Shown here piece after piece: positions 7,558-15,376 of a stretch of DNA of 64,000 nt. The notes beneath the pieces were generated by a model. That model saw nothing but the letters and a program-made list of their open reading frames with translations, made no database searches and was not told the origin of the DNA. This DNA is from SIG299 sp045531895 (GTDB lineage: Bacteria; Bacillota; Clostridia; Lachnospirales; Lachnospiraceae). Position 1 is the stretch's first letter; every line of letters starts with the position of its first letter. The translations under genes and the position numbers were made by a program. The stretch covers positions 35,507 to 99,506 of the forward strand of contig JAZSEW010000026.1 in assembly GCA_045531895.1 (NCBI GenBank). The letters run 5' to 3'.

Positions 7558-9222
7558 ATGGCAGATTTTTCAGTAATGTCTCTTGCTGACCTAAAGGAAG
7601 AGGCTAAAAAATTAGGAATAAAAGGAATATCCACAATGAGGAAACAGGAGTTAGTGGAATTGTTGTCTGCACAGGAAAAAACAGCAGAACAGCTGAAGGA
7701 ACCGAAAGAGGAGCCGGTGGCAGCAGAAGAACCCAAAACAGAAGTGCTTAAGGAAGAACCGGTAAGAGAAGAGCAGGCAGAACAGGATGAAATACGTATG
7801 TCGGAGGAACGCCGTCCGCAGCAATATGTACCGGATGGTCGCCGTCCGCAGCAATATCAGGACAGAGGACAAGCAACATATGGCATGCAGCGTCGCCCGG
7901 CTTCACCTTCCTATGTGCAACAGCCAAAACAGGGTTACAATGTACAACCAAAACCGGGTTACAATACCCAACCGGCTTATGATGCCCAGAATCAGAACCG
8001 TTCACAGCAGCCACAGCAGGGAGAGGCTCTAAAGGGACCAACGGCTATGGATATTGCAGCAATGTCTCCGAAGGAATTAGAGGCATTGGACAGCGGTGAA
8101 ACAAAAACAGGAATTCTTGAAATTATGCCCGAAGGCTTTGGATTCATCCGATGTGACAATTATCTTCCGGGCGAAAATGACGTGTATGTAGGTACCCCAT
8201 TATTACGTAAGTACGGTCTTCGTACCGGTGATATTGTTTCCGGTAACACAAAAATTCGTACAGCAACAGAAAAATTCAGTCCGTTATTATATGTAAAAAC
8301 TATCAATGGATTTCCTGTTGTGGAAACTCCGATGAGGCGTCCTAAGTTTGAACATCTGACTCCGATTTTTCCAAATCAGCGCATTCATCTTGAAACACCG
8401 GGGTGCCCGCTTGCGATGCGTATGGTAGATTTGATTTCTCCAATCGGTAAGGGCCAGAGAGGCATGATAGTTTCCCAACCAAAAACCGGTAAAACAACAT
8501 TACTTAAGCAGGTGGCAAAGGCCATCACGCGTAATCACAGAGACATGCACTTAATTATTCTATTAATTGATGAGAGACCGGAAGAAGTTACCGACATTAA
8601 GGAGTCTATTGAGGGTGATAAGGTAGAGGTTATTTACTCCACTTTTGATGAACTTCCGGAAAACCATAAGAGAGTATCCGAAATGGTAATTGAGCGTGCA
8701 AAGCGTCTGGTAGAGCACAAGAAGGACGTTGTCATTCTGCTTGATAGTATTACCCGTCTGGCAAGAGCTTATAATCTGACTGTACAGGCCAGCGGTCGTA
8801 CCCTTTCCGGTGGTCTTGATCCGGCAGCACTGCATATGCCAAAAAAATTTTTTGGTGCAGCCCGTAACATGAGAGAGGGAGGCAGTCTCACGATTCTTGC
8901 TACTGCACTGGTAGATACCGGTAGTCGTATGGACGATGTTGTTTTCGAGGAATTTAAGGGAACCGGTAATATGGAACTGGTATTAAACAGAAACCTGTCT
9001 GAACGAAGAGTTTTCCCTGCCATCGATTTGCCGAAGTCCGGTACACGAAGAGAAGACCTTTTGTTAAGTCAGAGCGAGCTGGAGGCATCTACTATTATGC
9101 GTCGTGCATTAAATGGTGTGAAGTCGGAAGAGGCAACGGAGAATATTATTAAGCTTTTTACACAGACAAGAAACAATGCAGATTTTATAGATATGGTAAA
9201 AAAGACAAAAATTATAAATTAA
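7558..9222 (+). CDS. rho: Transcription termination factor Rho
   Basis: Rho is a hexameric RNA helicase that ends transcription of untranslated RNA. The 554-aa protein is much longer than the roughly 420 aa of E. coli Rho. It has an N-terminal Rho_N helix bundle (MSLADLKEEAKKLGIKG...ELVELL), then a low-complexity insertion at about residues 40-160 rich in Q, P, R, E and Y. This is followed by the cold-shock RNA-binding fold (GILEIMPEGFGFIR), the P-loop PKTGKT at 308-313, and the LDSITRLARAYN region. The start follows AAAGGAGAA. It is monocistronic, with rpmE having its own promoter downstream. Confidence 0.97.
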   Translation: MADFSVMSLADLKEEAKKLGIKGISTMRKQELVELLSAQEKTAEQLKEPKEEPVAAEEPKTEVLKEEPVREEQAEQDEIRMSEERRPQQYVPDGRRPQQYQDRGQATYGMQRRPASPSYVQQPKQGYNVQPKPGYNTQPAYDAQNQNRSQQPQQGEALKGPTAMDIAAMSPKELEALDSGETKTGILEIMPEGFGFIRCDNYLPGENDVYVGTPLLRKYGLRTGDIVSGNTKIRTATEKFSPLLYVKTINGFPVVETPMRRPKFEHLTPIFPNQRIHLETPGCPLAMRMVDLISPIGKGQRGMIVSQPKTGKTTLLKQVAKAITRNHRDMHLIILLIDERPEEVTDIKESIEGDKVEVIYSTFDELPENHKRVSEMVIERAKRLVEHKKDVVILLDSITRLARAYNLTVQASGRTLSGGLDPAALHMPKKFFGAARNMREGGSLTILATALVDTGSRMDDVVFEEFKGTGNMELVLNRNLSERRVFPAIDLPKSGTRREDLLLSQSELEASTIMRRALNGVKSEEATENIIKLFTQTRNNADFIDMVKKTKIIN

Positions 9223-9225
9223 GTA

Positions 9226-9254
9226 TTGCAATTAGAAAAAAATTATGCTACAAT
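9226..9254 (+). promoter_or_regulatory. Sigma-A promoter of rpmE
   Basis: TTGCAA (9226-9231), a 17-nt spacer and TACAAT (9249-9254) form a good promoter. The TGC just before the -10 also makes it an extended -10 element. It lies directly after the rho stop codon and serves rpmE. Confidence 0.8.
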
Positions 9255-9313
9255 GTAAAAGCTGTTTATTATGCGGTTAATAATCGTAATGTTTGAAATA
9301 AGAGGTGAAAAGA

Positions 9314-9517
9314 ATGAAAGAAGCAATTCAGCCAAAGTACTATCAGGCAAAGGTAACATGTAACTGCGGTAATGAGTTCGTAACCGGTTCTACCAAGAGC
9401 GAAATTCACGTAGAAATTTGTTCCAAGTGTCATCCTTTTTATACCGGTCAGCAGAAAGCTGCTGCTGCTCGTGGTGCTATTGAAAAGTTCAACCGTAAGT
9501 ATGGTTTAACACAGTAG
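9314..9517 (+). CDS. rpmE: 50S ribosomal protein L31
   Basis: The 67-aa protein MKEAIQPKYYQAKVTC... is L31. It carries four cysteines (Cys16, Cys18, Cys36, Cys39), so it is the zinc-binding C-plus form rather than the zinc-independent paralogue. A GTG three codons upstream (9305) is in frame, but GAGGTG at 9302-9307 overlaps it and is correctly placed for the ATG at 9314. The gene is flanked by its own promoter and terminator. The order rho-rpmE is common in Gram-positive genomes. Confidence 0.95.
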   Translation: MKEAIQPKYYQAKVTCNCGNEFVTGSTKSEIHVEICSKCHPFYTGQQKAAAARGAIEKFNRKYGLTQ

Positions 9518-9543
9518 TAGACAAAAATATAAGGTTAAAAATC

Positions 9544-9580
9544 AGGTTGGGCTATAATTATGGGCTCAACCTATTTTTAT
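9544..9580 (+). terminator. Intrinsic terminator after rpmE
   Basis: AGGTTGGGC (9544-9552) pairs with GCTCAACCT (9564-9572) with one G-U pair, followed by ATTTTTAT. This is a standard hairpin plus T-run ending the rpmE transcript. Confidence 0.8.
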
Positions 9581-9609
9581 AAAAAGAGCAAAATAAAAGG
9601 AGGATTAGT

Positions 9610-10914
9610 ATGAAACCATCCGGGATTGGTGGACAGGCGGTTATCGAGGGTGTTATGATGAAGAACGGTAACAAGTATGCTGTCGCTGTCAGAAAACCAA
9701 ATAAAGAAATTGTAGTAGAGACAAAAACCCTATCCACAAAGAAAAATCCGGTGGCAAACCTGCCGATTATTCGTGGAGTGGTGGCTTTCGTTGAGTCATT
9801 GTCTCTTGGAATGAAAACATTGTCCTTTTCAGCATCCTTTTACGAAGAAGAGGAAGAAGAGTCCAAGTTTGAGAAAAAACTGAACAAGATAACAAAGGGT
9901 CATGCAGATGGAATTTTGAATGGATTTACCATGGTGTTGGCAATACTGCTGGCTGTAGGTATTTTTATTGTGGCACCGATGCTGTTGGCTGGTTTTCTTG
10001 CAGCAAAAATTGAAAGCCAGACTGTGCTTGCCCTGTTAGAAGGGGTATTCCGTCTGTTGATATTTATATTATACATTGGCTTAATTTCCAGAATTAAAGA
10101 TATCCAGCGTCTGTTCATGTATCATGGAGCAGAACATAAGTCCATTAACTGTATAGAAAACGGTCTGCCGCTCAATGTGGCAAATGTAAAAAAGCAGAGT
10201 AGAGAACATAAGCGTTGTGGTACCAGCTTTATGCTGACCGTTATGGTAATCAGTATTATATTTTTTATTTTTATCCGTGTGGATAATACACTGGTGCGTT
10301 TTGTTGTCCGCTTACTGCTGATTCCGGTGATTGCGGGAGTTTCTTATGAATTTATTCGTCTGGCAGGCAGAAGCAATAACGTAATTATCAACATCTTAAG
10401 CAGACCGGGGATGTGGCTGCAGGCACTGACAACCAGAGAGCCGGATGATTCCATGATTGAGGTTGCCATTGCATCGGTGGAAGCAGTCTTTGACTGGGAG
10501 AAATTTATTGAGAAAGAAAATCGGAAGAAGAATAGAAAGAATAGTAAGAAGCATCAGAACCAGACTGCCAGGGAAGAAAAGAAGCCGGTAGCAGATGCTG
10601 CGGCTGCTGCGGAATTGTCTGCAACAGCAGAAAAAGCAAAAACAGAACCGATACAGTCTGCAAAAGAGAAACCATTAGAAGTGGATATTACCCAGATGTT
10701 TGATATTAAGCTGTCCGGCGAGCCAAAGGAAATCAGACATGGCAGAGCACCAAAGAAGGATCCTATGCCTTCTGCGACTAAGGTAGTGGCAGTTTCCAAG
10801 GATGACGAAGATGACGATATTTTAAATGCTCTGGATATGTATTTTGAATATAATGGAACAAAATCCGTTATGGAAATCTCTGATGAAGAAGTAGATGAGG
10901 ATACCAAGAAATGA
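9610..10914 (+). CDS. DUF1385 family membrane protein
   Basis: The N-terminal 290 residues match DUF1385 (YqhQ-like): SGIGGQAVIEGVMMKNG near the start, several membrane helices (about 105-155 and 205-250), and the conserved FMYHGAEHKSINCIE and RCGTSFML segments. A charged, alanine-rich tail of about 140 residues with no recognisable fold follows; it is longer than in many homologues. Function is unknown. The gene overlaps prmC by 4 nt, and the DUF1385-prmC-prfA order is conserved in Clostridia, which suggests a link to translation termination or simply an old operon. GGAGG precedes the ATG. Confidence 0.85.
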   Translation: MKPSGIGGQAVIEGVMMKNGNKYAVAVRKPNKEIVVETKTLSTKKNPVANLPIIRGVVAFVESLSLGMKTLSFSASFYEEEEEESKFEKKLNKITKGHADGILNGFTMVLAILLAVGIFIVAPMLLAGFLAAKIESQTVLALLEGVFRLLIFILYIGLISRIKDIQRLFMYHGAEHKSINCIENGLPLNVANVKKQSREHKRCGTSFMLTVMVISIIFFIFIRVDNTLVRFVVRLLLIPVIAGVSYEFIRLAGRSNNVIINILSRPGMWLQALTTREPDDSMIEVAIASVEAVFDWEKFIEKENRKKNRKNSKKHQNQTAREEKKPVADAAAAAELSATAEKAKTEPIQSAKEKPLEVDITQMFDIKLSGEPKEIRHGRAPKKDPMPSATKVVAVSKDDEDDDILNALDMYFEYNGTKSVMEISDEEVDEDTKK

Positions 10915-11747
10915 ATACCTTAAAAAAGGCTTTACAGCAGGCTGAGGAGCTTTTGCAGGTCGCGGGGGTTCCTGAGGCAGAGGTGAATGCATGGTATCTG
11001 TTTGAGCATGTAACCGGCATGAATCGATCGGCATATTATTTAAGTCAGGAAGAATCGATGCCGGAGGAGCAGCAGAGAGAATTTACAAAGCTTCTTAAAA
11101 TGCGTTGTGAAAGAATTCCGCTACAGTATATCACAGGAATGCAGGAGTTTATGGGGTATTCTTTTCTTGTCAGCCCTGCAACTCTGATTCCAAGACAGGA
11201 TACAGAAATACTGGTAGAGGAAGTCAGCAAGGTGGCAGAGGGAAAAAGCGTGCTTGATTTATGCACCGGAACCGGCTGTATTTTGCTGAGTCTTGCAAAG
11301 CTGTGTCGACTTACCAAGGCGGTGGGGACCGATATTTCTGCAGAAGCAGTGGAAACGGCAAAAAGAAATGCGGAACGCTTGCAGGTACAGGCAGAGTTTT
11401 ACCGTGGGGACTTATTTCAGGCAGTACGACCGAATGAGCAATTTGACATTATTGTTTCCAATCCGCCGTACATTCCATCGGCAGTGATTGAAACGCTGAT
11501 GCCGGAAGTAAAAGAACATGAGCCCATGAGCGCGTTGGACGGAGATACGGATGGCTTAAAGTTTTATAGAGAGATTATTAAAAATGCAAATAAGTATCTG
11601 GCAAATCAGGGGCAGATATTTTTTGAAATCGGCTGTGAGCAGAGTGCGGATGTTTCTGCATTATTGGAAGAGCAGGGATTTCGGAACATTCGTGTAATCA
11701 AGGATTTGGCAGGACTGGACCGTGTGGTATGTGCCACACAGGTATAA
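10911..11747 (+). CDS. prmC: Release factor glutamine methyltransferase PrmC
   Basis: PrmC uses S-adenosylmethionine to methylate the glutamine of the GGQ motif in release factors RF1 and RF2. The 278-aa protein has an N-terminal helical domain, the SAM-binding signature VLDLCTGTGCILLSLA and the substrate-glutamine motif NPPYIPS starting at Asn184. It overlaps DUF1385 by 4 nt and lies 19 nt upstream of prfA, the gene for its substrate. Confidence 0.95.
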   Translation: MNTLKKALQQAEELLQVAGVPEAEVNAWYLFEHVTGMNRSAYYLSQEESMPEEQQREFTKLLKMRCERIPLQYITGMQEFMGYSFLVSPATLIPRQDTEILVEEVSKVAEGKSVLDLCTGTGCILLSLAKLCRLTKAVGTDISAEAVETAKRNAERLQVQAEFYRGDLFQAVRPNEQFDIIVSNPPYIPSAVIETLMPEVKEHEPMSALDGDTDGLKFYREIIKNANKYLANQGQIFFEIGCEQSADVSALLEEQGFRNIRVIKDLAGLDRVVCATQV

Positions 11748-11766
11748 ATAGAGAGGTAAAGAAGAA

Positions 11767-12840
11767 ATGTTTGATAAATTAGAGGATTTATTAAGACGCT
11801 TTGAAGAAATCCAGAATGAATTAAGTGAACCTACTGTAGTCAGTGACCAGAACCGCTTCCGTAAACTGATGAAGGAACAGAACGACCTGACTCCGATTGT
11901 AGAGGCGTATACCGAATATAAGAAGGAAAAGCAGAATATTGAAGACAGCCTCATGATTTTGGATGAGGAAAGCGATGAAGAAATGAGAGAGCTGGCAAAA
12001 GAAGAATTAAATGCCAGCAAAGAAAATGTAGATGCTTTAGAGCAGAAGTTAAAAATTTTACTTCTTCCAAAAGACCCGAACGATGATAAGAATGTAATTG
12101 TGGAGCTTCGTGCAGGCACGGGTGGTGACGAGGCCACGCTGTTTACTGCAGAAATTTACCGTATGTATTGTAAATATGCCGAATCCCAGCGCTGGAAGAC
12201 CGAACTGATTTCTGTCAGCGAGAATGGCATTGGTGGTTTTAAAGAAGCTATCTTTATGGTAAACGGTACCGGTGCATATTCTAAGCTGAAGTATGAAAGT
12301 GGTGCCCACCGTGTACAGCGAGTTCCTGTAACGGAGTCGCAGGGACGTATTCAGACTTCTGCTATTACCGTTGCAATTATGCCGGAAGCAGAAGAAGTAG
12401 ATATCGAGATTAATCCAAATGATTGCCGTATCGATGTATTCCGTTCCTCTGGTAACGGTGGCCAGTGTGTAAACACTACCGACTCTGCAGTGCGTTTGAC
12501 TCACATACCGACAGGTATTGTTATTTCCTGTCAGGATGAAAAGTCTCAGTTAAAGAATCGTGACAAGGCCTTCAAGGTACTGCGCTCCAAATTGTATGAA
12601 TTAGAATTGGAAAAGGCTCATGATGCGGAAGCAGCAGCAAGAAAGAGTCAGGTTGGTTCCGGTGACCGTTCCGAAAAGATTCGTACTTACAACTTCCCGC
12701 AGGGACGTGTAACCGACCACAGAATCAATCTTACCACATATAATCTGGATGCGGTAATGAACGGAGATTTACAGAAGTTTGTGGACTCGTTAATAGCAGC
12801 CGACCAGGCGGCGAAGTTAGCTGCTATGGCGGAAGAGTAA
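11767..12840 (+). CDS. prfA: Peptide chain release factor 1
   Basis: RF1 reads UAA and UAG stop codons and triggers peptide release. The 357-aa protein carries the GGQ motif at residues 231-233 (GSGNGGQCVNTTDS). The tripeptide PVT at 187-189 in RVPVTESQGR identifies it as RF1 rather than RF2, which has SPF. It is the third gene of the DUF1385-prmC-prfA operon and is followed by a terminator at 12912. Confidence 0.96.
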   Translation: MFDKLEDLLRRFEEIQNELSEPTVVSDQNRFRKLMKEQNDLTPIVEAYTEYKKEKQNIEDSLMILDEESDEEMRELAKEELNASKENVDALEQKLKILLLPKDPNDDKNVIVELRAGTGGDEATLFTAEIYRMYCKYAESQRWKTELISVSENGIGGFKEAIFMVNGTGAYSKLKYESGAHRVQRVPVTESQGRIQTSAITVAIMPEAEEVDIEINPNDCRIDVFRSSGNGGQCVNTTDSAVRLTHIPTGIVISCQDEKSQLKNRDKAFKVLRSKLYELELEKAHDAEAAARKSQVGSGDRSEKIRTYNFPQGRVTDHRINLTTYNLDAVMNGDLQKFVDSLIAADQAAKLAAMAEE

Positions 12841-12911
12841 TTGCTCTGTCCGGGAATTCACGGATGCTCTTTCTGGTTTTAATATTTTTATAAGATATAT
12901 GCCTATTTGAA

Positions 12912-12949
12912 AACAGGTTCGAACTTTTGATTTCGAATCTGTTTTTTTA
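12912..12949 (+). terminator. Intrinsic terminator after prfA
   Basis: AACAGGTTCGAA (12912-12923) pairs over 12 positions, with one G-U, with TTCGAATCTGTT (12932-12943), followed by TTTTT. The A-run in front allows the stem to extend further, so it may work in both directions. Confidence 0.88.
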
Positions 12950-13139
12950 TGGAAGGTTTTGAAATGAAAAAGAGACTGTATTATTGAAACTCCCTGCTGT
13001 TTTTGCTATAATTAAACTATGTATATGTTATTTCTCCGTACTTCTTATTTTGAAATCTATGATTTTGTTTCAGAGAAGAATGTTGCGTACCAACAGCTTT
13101 TTGTTAACCTTGCAAGGATGCCTGACTGGAGGGAATAGT

Positions 13140-15341
13140 ATGAAATCATTAAACCGTACACAGTTAAAATTAATTGCCATAACTGCCATGGTGTGTGACC
13201 ATGTAGCATGGGGATTTGTGGAGTTCTGGAGTCCGTTGGGACAAATTATGCATATTATTGGACGGCTGACTATCCCTATTATGTGCTTTTTTATTGCGGA
13301 AGGGTTTCGAAAGACTTCCAGTGTCAAAGAATATATCAAGCGAATGATGTTGTTTAGTGTGGTGGCAATGTTGCCGTTTTACTTGTTTTTTGGTGATATG
13401 TATGAGTATAGGCAAAATATAATTTTTGATTTACTGCTGGGACTTTTACTGTTGGCAACATTAGAAAACAGGGAACTTAGACTATGGCAGAAGGTGGTTT
13501 GTTCTGCCGGATTGTTTTTGATCTCTGCAATGATTGGCGGATGGATTATTATGCCGATGTTATATATTCTTGTATTTTATTATGTGCGGGATTTTAAGAA
13601 GCAGGCGGCATGGGTTTGCGGACTGACCATTATTTTGGAGGTTTTTCTGATTGTGGCGGTGGAATTAAACCGTATTCTGCATTTTTCACGTTATGACTGG
13701 CCGTGGTATGACAAATTGTATTTCTTAGGCTTCATGATTCCGCTATTGTTGATTAAGCGGTATAACGGGGAAAAAGGAAAGAGCATCGGTGGAAGATATT
13801 TTTTCTATCTGTTTTACCCGGGACATTTTCTTGCACTGGCAGGAATTAAATGGCTGCTTGCAGGAGTGACTTTATATGATATCTATGTGGGACTTCATGT
13901 ATTGGCATTAGTTGTATGTGTGGCGATTCTTATTAAGGTTTTCTGGGCGAGACCATCCAGAGGACAAACCGGCACATTGCTTTTGGTACTTTCCGGCTGT
14001 ATTTATACCTTCGGCTTTTTACTTGAAATCACCTCCGGAAATGTAGGTGGATTTTATGCAGCTACGGTTACCCAATATTTTGGGGAATGCCTGCTTATGA
14101 TAGGTTTTACAACCTTTGTAGCGGAGATGTGTCACCGTATGGTGCCCGCATTTATTTACGCATTGGAATGGCTGACTAATATTATCATTATGTGGCTCTT
14201 GTTTACAACGAGAGAAAATCACTATTTCTACACCTATATTGGTATGGATGACAGTGGACCATTTCCAAGATTGGTACTGGAATATGGTTGGGGATTTTCA
14301 ATGTTCGTAGTATATATGGTGCTGGTATGCGGCGGATGTCTTTTTGTTTGTGTGGCCGGTGCATGTAAATCCACCGGGATTGAACGAAAAAGAATGCTTT
14401 GTACCGCGGTTGCCATTATTTGTCCATGGTTGCCGATTTTTATCAGGGAAGCAGGGCTGACCGGAGGCTATGAAGTACCTTGTCTTGGTATTATGGGAGC
14501 CGTGATTTTAGTAGGTCTGGCACTGTTGAGATATGGCTATTTCGACTCGATTGCACTGGCCGGAGAAAATGCTCTGAATCATGGGCAGGAGGGCATTATG
14601 GTAATTAATAACCATCGTGCCATTACTTACTTTAACAAACGTATGGAAGAAATGTTTGGAAAGCTTGCGCTGAAGCAGAATGCATATAAAAATGAAACTT
14701 TAAAAAAGATTTTTGAAGGAACAGTAAAGACACTGGAACTTAAAGGAAAAATATACGAAATGCGTGTAGAACCTCTGATAGAGGGTGGATATGTGCAGGG
14801 GTATATGTTATGGATGTTGGATATTACAGAGCATCAGCATATTTTGGATAAAATCAGCGATATGGCTCATAAGGATTCCTTAACCGGTGTTTATAACCGA
14901 AATTATTTTATTACTCTTTTGGAATCGTATTTACAAGAGGGTGGTAGTGGAAGCTTTTTTATGATGGATTTAAACAGCTTTCGTCAGGTAAATGATCGCT
15001 TTGGACACCAGGCTGGCGATGATATTTTGGCGAAACTGGGAGAAACTTTATCAGAACAGGGGGCAGATGCAATTGCATGCCGTATCGGCGGAGATGAGTT
15101 CTGTATGTTTTGTAAGGAGGCTTTTGACGCTAAAGAACTGGAGAACGTGGCTGAAAGGATAATTACAGCGTTTAAATCAAAGATTGAAGAAGAAAAATAT
15201 GCAAATCTTGTAAGTGTTTCGTTTGGAATTACAAGAATTCTGGAAAACACAGACCGCGATTTTGAAAAGCTGTACAGTAATGCGGACAAGGCATTATATG
15301 TGGCAAAGAACAGAAGCAAAAATGCCTGGTATATCCTTTAA
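13140..15341 (+). CDS. TraX-like / 7TM / PAS / GGDEF fusion, putative diguanylate cyclase
   Basis: The ATG at 13140 follows CTGGAGGG and gives 733 aa; the open frame upstream lacks a ribosome site. Residues 1 to about 240 are a multi-spanning TraX-family domain (LNRTQLKLIAITAMVCDH, then IGRLTIPIMCFFIAEGF). TraX is the F-plasmid pilin acetylation protein. About seven more helices (245-455) resemble the 7TM sensor module of histidine kinases. A PAS domain (about 475-560) leads into a GGDEF domain with intact GGDEF at 650-654. The RxxD inhibitory site is degenerate (QGAD). It is thus likely a membrane-bound cyclic-di-GMP synthase. The kinase gene follows after 35 nt. Confidence 0.8.
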   Translation: MKSLNRTQLKLIAITAMVCDHVAWGFVEFWSPLGQIMHIIGRLTIPIMCFFIAEGFRKTSSVKEYIKRMMLFSVVAMLPFYLFFGDMYEYRQNIIFDLLLGLLLLATLENRELRLWQKVVCSAGLFLISAMIGGWIIMPMLYILVFYYVRDFKKQAAWVCGLTIILEVFLIVAVELNRILHFSRYDWPWYDKLYFLGFMIPLLLIKRYNGEKGKSIGGRYFFYLFYPGHFLALAGIKWLLAGVTLYDIYVGLHVLALVVCVAILIKVFWARPSRGQTGTLLLVLSGCIYTFGFLLEITSGNVGGFYAATVTQYFGECLLMIGFTTFVAEMCHRMVPAFIYALEWLTNIIIMWLLFTTRENHYFYTYIGMDDSGPFPRLVLEYGWGFSMFVVYMVLVCGGCLFVCVAGACKSTGIERKRMLCTAVAIICPWLPIFIREAGLTGGYEVPCLGIMGAVILVGLALLRYGYFDSIALAGENALNHGQEGIMVINNHRAITYFNKRMEEMFGKLALKQNAYKNETLKKIFEGTVKTLELKGKIYEMRVEPLIEGGYVQGYMLWMLDITEHQHILDKISDMAHKDSLTGVYNRNYFITLLESYLQEGGSGSFFMMDLNSFRQVNDRFGHQAGDDILAKLGETLSEQGADAIACRIGGDEFCMFCKEAFDAKELENVAERIITAFKSKIEEEKYANLVSVSFGITRILENTDRDFEKLYSNADKALYVAKNRSKNAWYIL

Positions 15342-15376
15342 GAAACGGCTGGAGGCATAAGAAGTGGGGTAAGAAT

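Noticed and set aside
7356..7736. 127-codon N-terminal extension of the radical SAM frame
   Set aside because: It crosses the promoter at 7398-7426 and part of the rho leader and N-terminal coding region, has no ribosome site at its start and no resemblance to the family.
13140..13860. TraX-like domain as sign of a conjugative element
   Set aside because: No relaxase, coupling protein, type IV secretion or integrase gene is nearby; TraX-like proteins are common in chromosomes.
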